Below the pieces are notes generated by a model that saw only the letters and a list, made by a program, of their open reading frames with translations, did no database searches and had not been told where the DNA came from. From the NCBI GenBank assembly GCA_014380625.1, contig JACMJL010000269.1:1-64000 (forward strand): a DNA stretch of 64,000 nt. Reading direction: 5' to 3'. Within the stretch, counting starts at the first letter, position 1. Every line of letters starts with the position of its first letter. The DNA comes from Clostridiaceae bacterium (lineage in GTDB: Bacteria > Bacillota > Clostridia > Clostridiales > Clostridiaceae). Positions 8,225 through 16,415 of the stretch are shown here, in pieces. Position numbers and translations under genes: made by a program.

Positions 8225-9970
8225 ATGAAAACAAGTGAAGTAAATTCAAGAATTGATACCAATGGATTAAATGCAAATAATTCTACAAGAAATAGACTAG
8301 TTAAACAAAATTCAAAGGCCAATTCCACGGAAAATAATTTTACTAAGTTTTTGGTTGGAAAATCTATGACTAAATTACCTTCAACTGAAGGCAGTACTGT
8401 AGATCAGCCTAAAGCTGAAGATGTACAAACTTTAGTTATACCTCAGCCTATTAATTTAAGTTCAGATTTAACATCTAAAAACGTAAGCACTGCTGAAAGT
8501 GATAAGTTTGATTTATTGTTGGAACAATTAGAAAAGCCAAAAGTAGAAACACCAGAATTGGGGAATCAACTAAGCCAAGTAAATAAAAACAATTCAGCTG
8601 CAATTACTAATTCCTTGGAGGGTAAATCCATTGAGGTAAATGGTAAGGCGACTTCTATTAAGGATAACATTAATCAATTGACTACTCTTTTATCTAATTT
8701 TGAAGCAAATAAAACTTCAGTAGCTAAAATGCTAATTGAGGATAATAATGGTGAAGTAGCTTTAAAAGATCCAATAGATAAAACAAATGATTTAGTTGTA
8801 TTATTGAGTTCTTTACTAAATCAATTAACTACTAAGCTTCAAAGTGAAGATTTACCATTAACGAAAAAGACCTCTTTAGAAGCTAATCCAACAGCCATAA
8901 ATACAGTCACTGTTGAAACTGAAACGGTTGATTCAATGTTAAAGCAAATATCAAGGCTTGAAGCGAAGGTTCCTCAACAGAGTCAACAATTTAAGGACGT
9001 TAATGAAACAAATGCTATGAATGTGATTAAGGAGATTAAAAGTACAATCCAGGGACTATTATCTAGTCTTAAAGCTGTGGTTCCAAGTTCTGCCTTAATA
9101 GATCAAGATGTAAAGAAAATAGAAGTCATTTTAAAGAACCTCACTGAAGTAGTTAGTAAAGTTGAAAATTCTGAAGATATAAAGACTTTTACTAAGTCCC
9201 AAAGTGATTTAATGTTAAAACAAATATTACAGATGGAAACAAAAATCTCACAACACAAAGAAGTAGCTAAAAGAAATGATGTGATTGTGACCAAAGAAGT
9301 GAAAGAAATTAGAAATGTGAACTCTGGAATATTGTCTAGTGTTAAATTGGAAGAGTCAATTTCAAACAATGTGGATGTAAGGCAAAATGATTTTACTGAG
9401 AATTCAAAAACAAATGCTGGGGCAGATAAAATTTTGCAGAGAATTGCTAAGAAGGACAGTTCAGATAACAATCAGAATTTTGCAAACTTAGTTACTAGGG
9501 CTAGCAATCAAAATAATGTAGCCACCACAAAAGTAGCTGATAATGTACTTCTTAACAAGGATAACATGACAAATGATGTTATTAAAACTGTTAAGTATAT
9601 GAATGTAAACGAGATTAAGGATCTTACTGTTAAAATAACTCCAAATGACTTGGGGGAAGTTGTAATTAAATTAACTCAGGATGCTAATACCATGAAAGCT
9701 ACAATAACGACTTCTAATAAAGAGGCCTATAATCTAATAAACTCAAATCTACAAGAGATAAATGATAAAATTAGCAGTAACAATACAAGCATTCAAAGTT
9801 TTTCAGTAGATGTTTTTAATGGGGAAAGTTCATTATTTAAGCAAGGCACACAACAAAACAAAGAATCAAACCAAGGTAAGAAAAAAAGTAATATGATGTT
9901 CGGTGATGAGGATGAGGCTCAAGCAGAGTCAATTCAATACATGGACAGTAATGTAAATATTTTGGTTTAG
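8225..9970 (+). CDS. fliK: Flagellar hook-length control protein FliK
   Basis: FliK measures hook length and switches the export gate from hook to filament substrates. The 581-residue product has a long, poorly conserved Ser/Thr/Asn/Lys-rich ruler region and a conserved C-terminal hook-length domain near residues 460-540 (LTVKITPNDLGEVVIKL, then helices). The ATG at 8225 follows a near-perfect GAGGAGGTGA; a TTG at 8207 lies upstream of that site and is rejected. Confidence 0.93.
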   Translation: MKTSEVNSRIDTNGLNANNSTRNRLVKQNSKANSTENNFTKFLVGKSMTKLPSTEGSTVDQPKAEDVQTLVIPQPINLSSDLTSKNVSTAESDKFDLLLEQLEKPKVETPELGNQLSQVNKNNSAAITNSLEGKSIEVNGKATSIKDNINQLTTLLSNFEANKTSVAKMLIEDNNGEVALKDPIDKTNDLVVLLSSLLNQLTTKLQSEDLPLTKKTSLEANPTAINTVTVETETVDSMLKQISRLEAKVPQQSQQFKDVNETNAMNVIKEIKSTIQGLLSSLKAVVPSSALIDQDVKKIEVILKNLTEVVSKVENSEDIKTFTKSQSDLMLKQILQMETKISQHKEVAKRNDVIVTKEVKEIRNVNSGILSSVKLEESISNNVDVRQNDFTENSKTNAGADKILQRIAKKDSSDNNQNFANLVTRASNQNNVATTKVADNVLLNKDNMTNDVIKTVKYMNVNEIKDLTVKITPNDLGEVVIKLTQDANTMKATITTSNKEAYNLINSNLQEINDKISSNNTSIQSFSVDVFNGESSLFKQGTQQNKESNQGKKKSNMMFGDEDEAQAESIQYMDSNVNILV

Positions 9971-9981
9971 GAGGTAAAAGA

Positions 9982-10470
9982 ATGTCTGATATAACTAATA
10001 TTTCGATTAATGGAGCTACTAAAACAGCAAAGGGTACACCTATTGTTAAAAAAACAGGCGAGCTTGATAAAAATTCTTTTCTAAGGATTCTAGTAGCAGA
10101 ACTCAGTAATCAAGATCCGACTCAACAAAAGGATTCCACGCAGTATATAGCTCAATTAGCACAGTTTTCATCCTTGGAACAACTGACAAATTTAAATAAC
10201 AATATTTCTTTTTCTGGTGCAACTTCTCTTATCGGAAAAGATGTACTAATTAATCAAACTGATAATGAAGGAAATGCTATCATGGGAACGGTAAAAGGAG
10301 TATCAAAAAATGGAGATTCACTTACAGTTACTTTACAATTGATGCAGAATGGTAAGCCCGTACTTACATCAGATGGAAAGCCTTATCTTCAAGATTTCGA
10401 TTATAAGAATGTTGTTGAAGTTGCAGAAATTACTAAGGCAACAATTCCTAATAGTAATACAACGGTGTAG
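9982..10470 (+). CDS. flgD: Hook assembly scaffold protein FlgD
   Basis: FlgD caps the growing hook and is needed for FlgE polymerisation. The 162-residue protein has the conserved N-terminal block (F-L-R-I-L-V-A-E-L-S-N-Q-D-P-T near residues 29-43, then TQYIAQLAQFSSLEQLTNLN). It lies eleven bases after fliK behind TAGGAGGT, and ahead of the hook gene. Confidence 0.96.
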   Translation: MSDITNISINGATKTAKGTPIVKKTGELDKNSFLRILVAELSNQDPTQQKDSTQYIAQLAQFSSLEQLTNLNNNISFSGATSLIGKDVLINQTDNEGNAIMGTVKGVSKNGDSLTVTLQLMQNGKPVLTSDGKPYLQDFDYKNVVEVAEITKATIPNSNTTV

Positions 10471-10479
10471 GTGAAATAA

Positions 10480-10860
10480 ATGAGTTTTAGAATTATTAAT
10501 GGAAAACCCTATTCTTCTTTAGATATTCAAATACCAAAAGAAGATAAAAAAACAAATTTCTCGAAAAATTTTAAGGACGCATTAAATAATGCAGTTAAAA
10601 AAAATGAAAGCTTTTTAATTTCCAATCATGCGGCTGAAAGGTTACAAAATAGAAACATTAGTTTAAATTCGGCAGATATGAATAAAATAAATGATGGAAT
10701 TAACATGGCTGATGAAAAAGGCTCTAAAGAATGTCTAATTCTTTATAAGGATTTGGCATTGGTAACAAGTATTACTAATAGAACAATAATTACAGCTGTT
10801 CACAAAGAAAGTAGTAAAGGTAATGTATTTACAAATATTGATAGCGTTGTAATGTTGTAA
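10480..10860 (+). CDS. Flagellar operon protein, TIGR02530-like
   Basis: This 126-residue protein matches what I know of the small flagellar operon protein family found between flgD and flgE in Firmicutes (TIGR02530). Its recognisable core is SNHAAERLQNRNI near residues 48-60, followed by a beta-rich half that includes LILYKDLALVTS. The function is not established; a role around hook assembly is inferred from position. It starts nine bases after flgD behind a weak GGTGA site and is followed by the only sizeable gap before flgE. Confidence 0.8.
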   Translation: MSFRIINGKPYSSLDIQIPKEDKKTNFSKNFKDALNNAVKKNESFLISNHAAERLQNRNISLNSADMNKINDGINMADEKGSKECLILYKDLALVTSITNRTIITAVHKESSKGNVFTNIDSVVML

Positions 10861-10941
10861 AATGGCCGGACCTCTTGTAGGAAGCCAACTTTGTAGATTG
10901 ATAGAAACAAAGAAAAAATAAAAAATTTGGAGGTTTATATT
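10861..10941 (+). promoter_or_regulatory. Structured leader before flgE, possible CsrA target
   Basis: This 81-base stretch is one of the few sizeable spacers in the operon and is locally GC-richer than its surroundings. GGC and GCC at its start pair around an inner CCT/AGG stem, and CTTTGT pairs with ACAAAG further on. Three GGA motifs occur, the last in the flgE ribosome site TTTGGAGG. Spaced GGA motifs with one at the ribosome site are how CsrA represses the flagellin leader in Bacillus. No csrA is in the window, so the CsrA link is inference. Confidence 0.35.
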
Positions 10942-12354
10942 ATGTTAAAATCACTTTATTCAGGAATTTCAGGTATGAGAGCTAATCAACAAAAATTAGA
11001 TGTTGTGGGTAATAATATAGCTAATGTAGGAACTACGGCTTTTAAAGGTTCAAGGGCAAGGTTTCAAGATATGTTAAGTCAATCCGTTAGTGGAGCTCAA
11101 GGTTCAACATCAAATCAAGGTGGTATTAATGCAAGTCAGATTGGTTTAGGTGTAAAGATAGGCGGTATTGATGTAAATCAAACACAGGGGTCAATGACTC
11201 CAACAAGTAGTGTTACAGATTTAGCTATTGACGGAGATGGATACTTCATTGTAGCAAAAGGGCAAGATGTTTATGAGGATGGCAAAATAATTATTGATTC
11301 AACTCAAGGGAATCATTCAATTGACACAAATTCTTTATCATCATCTGGTGAGCAAGTTTTTTATACAAGAGATGGATCTTTTAGCCGTGACTCTTTGGGC
11401 AACTTTGTAAATTCTGGTGGATATAGAGTTATGGGATATTCAATTACTGGAGAATCAAATGGTGTTACGGCTACTGGAGCTGCACCAGCAGCTGCAGTGG
11501 GTACATCAATGACATTTAAACCCTCTGCTGGTGAGGGACTAAATGGATATACTATAAAAGTACAACAAGATACAGCCACTCCAGCAACAACAAATGTAAA
11601 AATAACTACTGCGTATGTTCCAGAAAATCCAGCTGCAATCCCACCAGTAGTACAAACAAATGGTGTGATCACAGTTAATCTTGGTGGTCTCGGCACTGCC
11701 ACTTCTAAGGATGTAGAAAATGCGTTAAATTCTTTTCTTGGTTCAAATGGATTTACTCAGACAATTGCTGTAACACAAACGGCTACTCCACTCGTTTCAG
11801 AAGATACAACTGCTTCAACAGCCAATGGATTTGTAGGTGGTACACCAGTTCAAAGTATAGATGGAAATAACAGGATAAATTTTGTTGATGCTACGGGTGT
11901 TTTGAAAGCAGAGGATACAAGTTTAAAAGCATTAAAAATTCCGGACAAGGTATATGATTCAAGTACAGGTACTTATTTAAAGGTAACTAAAGTTTCAATA
12001 GATGCTAAAGGGATATTAACAGCTACATTGGAAGACCAAAGACAAACTGCACTTGGACAAGTTGCCTTAGCATCTTTTAATAATACAGCTGGACTTAAAG
12101 ATATTGGTAACAATTTAAATCAAAGTACTGTTAACTCTGGCGTACCAGTAATTATGGCCGGACAAGGAACAACTGGACAAGATAATAGTAAAGGATATGG
12201 AGATATAAACTCTGGTTTCTTAGAAGCATCTAATGTTGACCTTACAGAACAATTTACAGAAATGATTGTTACTACGAGAGCCTTTGAAGCTAATGGTAAG
12301 ACAATAACTAATGGAGATGAAATTCTTCAGACTATTATTGGATTAAAGAGATAA
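10942..12354 (+). CDS. flgE: Flagellar hook protein FlgE
   Basis: FlgE polymerises into the hook. The 470-residue product has the N-terminal rod/hook signature (LYSGISGMRANQQKLDVVGN at residues 4-23), central variable surface domains rich in Thr/Ala/Pro (about 140-340), and the conserved C terminus (GFLEASNVDLTEQFTEM, then TTRAFEANGKTI and a QTIIGLKR end). The ATG at 10942 follows TTTGGAGG; a TTG at 10927 in frame overlaps that site and is rejected. Confidence 0.96.
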   Translation: MLKSLYSGISGMRANQQKLDVVGNNIANVGTTAFKGSRARFQDMLSQSVSGAQGSTSNQGGINASQIGLGVKIGGIDVNQTQGSMTPTSSVTDLAIDGDGYFIVAKGQDVYEDGKIIIDSTQGNHSIDTNSLSSSGEQVFYTRDGSFSRDSLGNFVNSGGYRVMGYSITGESNGVTATGAAPAAAVGTSMTFKPSAGEGLNGYTIKVQQDTATPATTNVKITTAYVPENPAAIPPVVQTNGVITVNLGGLGTATSKDVENALNSFLGSNGFTQTIAVTQTATPLVSEDTTASTANGFVGGTPVQSIDGNNRINFVDATGVLKAEDTSLKALKIPDKVYDSSTGTYLKVTKVSIDAKGILTATLEDQRQTALGQVALASFNNTAGLKDIGNNLNQSTVNSGVPVIMAGQGTTGQDNSKGYGDINSGFLEASNVDLTEQFTEMIVTTRAFEANGKTITNGDEILQTIIGLKR

Positions 12355-12367
12355 TTTATTGAAATAT

Positions 12368-12391
12368 AGGGGAATATATATTTATTCCCCT
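12368..12391 (+). other. Intra-operon hairpin after flgE
   Basis: AGGGGAATA at 12368-12376 pairs perfectly with TATTCCCCT at 12383-12391 around a six-base loop. Only three T follow, so full termination is unlikely. It may protect the upstream mRNA from exonucleases or attenuate, giving more hook mRNA than downstream export-gate mRNA. Confidence 0.55.
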
Positions 12392-12420
12392 TTATATTAA
12401 AAAGCGTATTGGAGAAAAAA

Positions 12421-12645
12421 ATGATTATATTAACAGGGTTTAAAGGAAATGAGTTTGTTCTTAATTCTGACCATATAGAAAAGGTAGAAGAAGCATTAGG
12501 AAGTACTACAATTACCTTAATAAATGGAAATAAATACATTGTTTTAGAATCCTCAGAAGAGATAATTGGAAAAGTTATTGAATTTAAAAAGAAAATATTT
12601 GCCTTAGGCTTTAATTTCAAGGTAGATAGTGTAAAGGAGATATAG
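12421..12645 (+). CDS. swrD: FlbD/SwrD family protein
   Basis: This 74-residue protein belongs to the small FlbD family, named SwrD in Bacillus subtilis where it raises the power of the flagellar motor. It shows the family pattern I-x-L-T-x-x-x-G at the start and T-x-I-T-L-x-N-G-x-K-Y-x-V-x-E-S in the middle. The ATG at 12421 follows TTGGAG; a TTG at 12409 would start inside that site. In many Firmicutes motA/motB follow it; here fliL follows directly. Confidence 0.85.
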   Translation: MIILTGFKGNEFVLNSDHIEKVEEALGSTTITLINGNKYIVLESSEEIIGKVIEFKKKIFALGFNFKVDSVKEI

Positions 12646-12650
12646 TTTTT

Positions 12651-13139
12651 ATGAGTGAAAAGAAAGTAAAAGAGAAAAAAGACAAGGCAAAAATAAATCC
12701 TATTATGATAATGATTGTGTTAATGTTTATTCTTATAGTGGGTTTAGGGGCAGGAATTGGATATATAATCATGAACCAAAAAACCCCAGCTACTACTTCT
12801 ACTGAAAAAGTAACCGGACATACTGAACTAGAAGTTCCTCCTCTAACCCATGTTATAGAAAAGGACTTTACTGTAAACCTTACAGATACTGATGCAAAGA
12901 GATACATAAAATTAAATATAACATTAGCTTTTACAAGCACCAAGTTAGTAGAAGAATTGGAAAAAATGGATTCTTTTATTAGAGATACTGTAATTAGTGT
13001 TTTAAGAGAGAAAAAAGCTGCTGACTTTACATCAAAGGGAACAGAAGATCTTAAAAAGGAATTTATGGCTAGAATTAATCCATATTTAAAAGATGGAAAA
13101 ATTAGTGACATTTATTTTAATGATATATTAGTACAGTAA
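12651..13139 (+). CDS. fliL: Flagellar basal body-associated protein FliL
   Basis: FliL is a single-pass membrane protein that surrounds or supports the stator units. The 162-residue product has a Lys-rich cytoplasmic start, one membrane helix near residues 16-38, and a periplasmic domain with the family motif (F-T-V-N-L-T-D near 72-78, [11 protein letters not shown] near 82-92). A ribosome site AAGGAGAT lies in the end of swrD. Confidence 0.92.
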   Translation: MSEKKVKEKKDKAKINPIMIMIVLMFILIVGLGAGIGYIIMNQKTPATTSTEKVTGHTELEVPPLTHVIEKDFTVNLTDTDAKRYIKLNITLAFTSTKLVEELEKMDSFIRDTVISVLREKKAADFTSKGTEDLKKEFMARINPYLKDGKISDIYFNDILVQ

Positions 13140-13155
13140 GGCAGGTAGATCTTTA

Positions 13156-13503
13156 ATGTTAGATTATTTATTTTTAATTATTAAAACTATTTTCGCGTTG
13201 GTATTTATTTTAGGACTTATAATACTTACTTTAAAATACGGTGGAGGAAAACTTCAATTACTTTCCAATAAAAAGTATTTAAAGATATTAGAAAGAATCT
13301 CTCTATCCAAAGACAATAATATATTGGTGGTTAAAATGGGAAATAAAGGATATGTAGTATCTTCTTCCTCAAATAATATAGAAATTTTAAAAGAAGTATC
13401 AGAAGAGGACCTAAAAAATCTAGAGAAGTCCATGGAAAGTCCCCAAAATGATAAATTCCAGGAAATTATAAAAAAACTGGGAAAAAAAGGAAGATTGAAA
13501 TGA
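13156..13503 (+). CDS. fliO: Flagellar biosynthesis protein FliO
   Basis: FliO assists assembly of the FliP ring of the export gate. The 115-residue product has one N-terminal membrane helix (about residues 3-25) and a small cytoplasmic domain with the FliO pattern [10 protein letters not shown]-x-I-L-V-V-K. The fliP start overlaps its stop (ATGA at 13500-13503). It lacks fliM and fliY before it. Confidence 0.88.
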   Translation: MLDYLFLIIKTIFALVFILGLIILTLKYGGGKLQLLSNKKYLKILERISLSKDNNILVVKMGNKGYVVSSSSNNIEILKEVSEEDLKNLEKSMESPQNDKFQEIIKKLGKKGRLK

Positions 13504-14282
13504 AGAAAAGAAAAAACTTATTTTTGTATATACTGTTTTTTTCAGTATTTATAGTGTTGACCTTTTGGGGGAGTAAGGTTTATGCTGCACCCGCTACAAT
13601 ACCAGTTCCAAAGGTAAGTATTGCTGTAGATAATGGGACTAATTCACCTAAAGATTATGTTGACAATATTAAATTATTAATGCTTTTAACTGTACTAACC
13701 TTATTGCCATCGATAATAGTGATGATGACAAGTTTTATAAGAATAATTGTAGTGTTTTCATTTTTAAGAAGTGCTATTGGATCGCAACAAGCGCCACCAA
13801 ATCAAGTGTTAACAGGACTAGCAATTTTTTTAACGATTTTTATTATGGCACCTACCTTTACTCAAATAAATGATAAGGCATTAACTCCTTATATGAATAA
13901 TACAATCTCTCAAGATGCAGCAGTTGAGGCTGGCTCAAAACCATTAAGAGAGTTTATGTTAAAACAAACACGCCAAAAGGATTTAAAACTTTTTATGGAT
14001 GCATCAAAGGTAGATACCTCAAAAATAACTAAGCAAAATGTTCCACTTTACGTGGTAATTCCTTCTTATATTATTAGTGAATTAAAAACTTCCTTTACAA
14101 TTGGTTTTTTATTATATATACCTTTCCTTGTTATTGATTTAGTTGTCGCAAGTGTATTGATGTCAATGGGTATGTTTATGCTACCACCAGTTTCAATCTC
14201 ATTGCCCTTTAAATTATTACTTTTTGTAATGGTAGATGGTTGGTATTTGATTGTGCAATCTTTGATGGTTAGCTTTAAGTGA
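13500..14282 (+). CDS. fliP: Flagellar export gate protein FliP
   Basis: FliP forms the core pore of the type III export gate with FliQ and FliR. The 260-residue protein has a cleavable-type signal peptide (residues 1 to about 29, ending VYA), then four membrane segments and the family block [19 protein letters not shown] near residues 77-95, with [15 protein letters not shown] after it. The start overlaps the fliO stop by four bases. Confidence 0.97.
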   Translation: MKKRKNLFLYILFFSVFIVLTFWGSKVYAAPATIPVPKVSIAVDNGTNSPKDYVDNIKLLMLLTVLTLLPSIIVMMTSFIRIIVVFSFLRSAIGSQQAPPNQVLTGLAIFLTIFIMAPTFTQINDKALTPYMNNTISQDAAVEAGSKPLREFMLKQTRQKDLKLFMDASKVDTSKITKQNVPLYVVIPSYIISELKTSFTIGFLLYIPFLVIDLVVASVLMSMGMFMLPPVSISLPFKLLLFVMVDGWYLIVQSLMVSFK

Positions 14283-14292
14283 GGTGAAATAG

Positions 14293-14562
14293 TTGAGTGA
14301 AAATATGGTTATTAGTATATTAAAAGATGCAATTTATACAGGATTATTAATGGCTGCTCCAATACTTGTAGCATCTATTGTTGTGGGCTTGCTTATTAGT
14401 ATTTTTCAAGCAACCACCCAAATTCAAGAACAAACTCTTACTTTTGTTCCAAAGCTTGTTGTTGTTGCTGCAGTTGGATTAATAACTGGCACTTTTATGA
14501 TGACCACTATAGTAAACTTCACGCAAAGAATCTTTGGATATATTGCTAATATTTCTCATTAG
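14293..14562 (+). CDS. fliQ: Flagellar export gate protein FliQ
   Basis: FliQ is the small two-helix subunit of the export gate. The 89-residue product has two membrane helices (about 16-38 and 55-77) linked by the conserved F-Q-A-T-T-Q-I-Q-E-Q-T-L-T-F-V-P-K segment. The start is a TTG at 14293 behind GAGGTGA. Confidence 0.96.
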   Translation: MSENMVISILKDAIYTGLLMAAPILVASIVVGLLISIFQATTQIQEQTLTFVPKLVVVAAVGLITGTFMMTTIVNFTQRIFGYIANISH

Positions 14563-14574
14563 GTGGGATAGAAT

Positions 14575-16404
14575 TTGATAGATGTTACTTATTTTACTGG
14601 ATTTATATTTGTTTTTATAAGAATGATAAGTTTTTTTGGAATTGTTAATATTTTTTTCCCTATAGGTTTTCCTAATAAAGCTAAAGTTGGCTTTGCAGTA
14701 ATTATGTCTTTTATGCTTTTACCAGGAATTAATCAAACTGGGTTAGCTGTAAATAATAATCTTGAGCTTATTATTACTATTGGAAGTGAGATTACAACTG
14801 GAATAACCTTAGGGTTTTTAACTAATCTTTGTTTTAACGCTATTAAATTTGCTGGGCAAATTATAGATACTGAGGTGGGTTTTGGGATGATTTCGATATT
14901 TGACCCAACTACAAGTTCTAATGCCACTTTTATTGAAAATATGTTATATTGGTTTTCAATTATGCTATTTTTTATAACAGACACTCATCATGTACTGATA
15001 TCAGAATTAGTTAAAAGCTTTCAAGTAGTTGAAATAGGGGAATTTATTCTTTCACCGAAGTCAAGTACTGTAATTTTAAATATATTTATTCAGTATTTTG
15101 CAATAGGATTAAAAATATCAATTCCAATAGTATTTATTATATTAATTACTGATTTGACCATGGGTTTAATTGCTCGTACAGTACCTTCACTAAATGTAAT
15201 GATACTAGGACTTCCTATTAAAATTGTATTAGGATTAATGTGTATTTCTCTTGCGTTACCTATATTTGCAGATGAAATTATATCAAATTTTAATAGCTTT
15301 CCACAAATATTTAAAGGAATATATAAGGTTATACCTTTTATTTTTATTTTTGCTTCCGACGATAAAAGCGAAGAAGCAACTGCTAAAAAAAAGCAAGATG
15401 CTAGGAAAAAGGGGCAAGTGGCAAAGAGTAAAGAAATAAATTTAACTGCTACACTTTTAGCTTCTACTTTAGTAATAGCTGCTCTAGGAAATTATATGAA
15501 AGATAATTTAGGCAGATTTTTATTAGATTTTTACACTAATTATTTAAATTCAACCTTGAGTTATTCAAGTATTTCCCACATAGCTATCATTGCTGTAACT
15601 AGGATAGGCTTAGTACTACTCCCTTTCATAATACCAATAATGGCTTTAGGTGTAATTTCTAGCCTTGCTCAAACTGGGTTTTTATTAAGTGCTGAGTCAA
15701 TTAAGCCCTCTCTTTCAAAAATAAACCCTTTAAAAGGATTTAAGAAAATGTTTTCTATGCGAAGTTTTGTAGAACTTTTTAAAAACTTAGCAATTGTCAG
15801 TGTAGTAGGGTTTGTAGGTTATAAATATATATATTCAAATTTTAGCTCCTTGCTTTACATGGGGGATGTTGGGGTTCCTTCCATGCTTGAATTATTTAAA
15901 AAGCTAGTAGTAGGAATATTTACTCAAACTATATATGTTTTAATTGCTATATCTATAATTGATTATATTTTTCAAAGACGTAGCTATAATAAAGATTTAA
16001 AAATGAGTAAACAAGAGGTTAAAGAGGAATATAAACAACAAGAAGGAGATCCTCAGGTCAAAGGGAAGATTAGGCAAAAACAAAGAGAGATGGCTTCCCG
16101 AAGGATGATGTCCGAAGTTCCTAATGCTACAGTGATAGTGACAAATCCAACACATTTAGCCATTGCGCTAAAGTACGAGGAAGGAAAAAGTGAAGCACCT
16201 ATAGTTGTTGCAAAAGGAGCAGATCTAGTGGCTTTTAAAATCAGAGAAATTGCTAAAGAAAATGATGTACCAATAATTGAAAACAAACCTTTAGCTAGGT
16301 TAATATATAAAGAAGTAGAACTAGAACAAGAAATTCCTGCACAGATGTATCAAGCAATTGCAGAAATACTTGCACTGGTTTTTAAAATGAAGAAAAGGAA
16401 GTAG
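14575..16404 (+). CDS. Fused export gate protein FliR-FlhB
   Basis: One 609-residue frame joins two normally separate proteins. Residues 1 to about 255 are FliR, with a string of membrane helices and the FGMISIFDPTTSSNA region. From about residue 262 the sequence is FlhB: D-K-S-E-E-A-T-A-K-K-K-Q-D-A-R-K-K-G-Q, four membrane helices, then the cytoplasmic domain with the autocleavage motif NPTH at residues 524-527. FlhB switches export specificity after self-cleavage at that motif. There is no stop or internal ribosome site at the junction. Fused FliR-FlhB is known in clostridia. The start is TTG at 14575 behind AGGTGGGAT. Confidence 0.95.
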   Translation: MIDVTYFTGFIFVFIRMISFFGIVNIFFPIGFPNKAKVGFAVIMSFMLLPGINQTGLAVNNNLELIITIGSEITTGITLGFLTNLCFNAIKFAGQIIDTEVGFGMISIFDPTTSSNATFIENMLYWFSIMLFFITDTHHVLISELVKSFQVVEIGEFILSPKSSTVILNIFIQYFAIGLKISIPIVFIILITDLTMGLIARTVPSLNVMILGLPIKIVLGLMCISLALPIFADEIISNFNSFPQIFKGIYKVIPFIFIFASDDKSEEATAKKKQDARKKGQVAKSKEINLTATLLASTLVIAALGNYMKDNLGRFLLDFYTNYLNSTLSYSSISHIAIIAVTRIGLVLLPFIIPIMALGVISSLAQTGFLLSAESIKPSLSKINPLKGFKKMFSMRSFVELFKNLAIVSVVGFVGYKYIYSNFSSLLYMGDVGVPSMLELFKKLVVGIFTQTIYVLIAISIIDYIFQRRSYNKDLKMSKQEVKEEYKQQEGDPQVKGKIRQKQREMASRRMMSEVPNATVIVTNPTHLAIALKYEEGKSEAPIVVAKGADLVAFKIREIAKENDVPIIENKPLARLIYKEVELEQEIPAQMYQAIAEILALVFKMKKRK

Positions 16405-16415
16405 AGGTAAGTTAA

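Noticed and set aside
10861-10941. c-di-GMP (GEMM) riboswitch before flgE
   Set aside because: The stretch is short and lacks the conserved GEMM core and tetraloop-receptor elements; only simple stems and GGA motifs are present.
15330-15370. A possible artefactual fusion or frameshift between fliR and flhB
   Set aside because: Coding pattern and protein motifs continue smoothly across the junction, no ribosome site or start is present there, and fused FliR-FlhB is known in clostridia.
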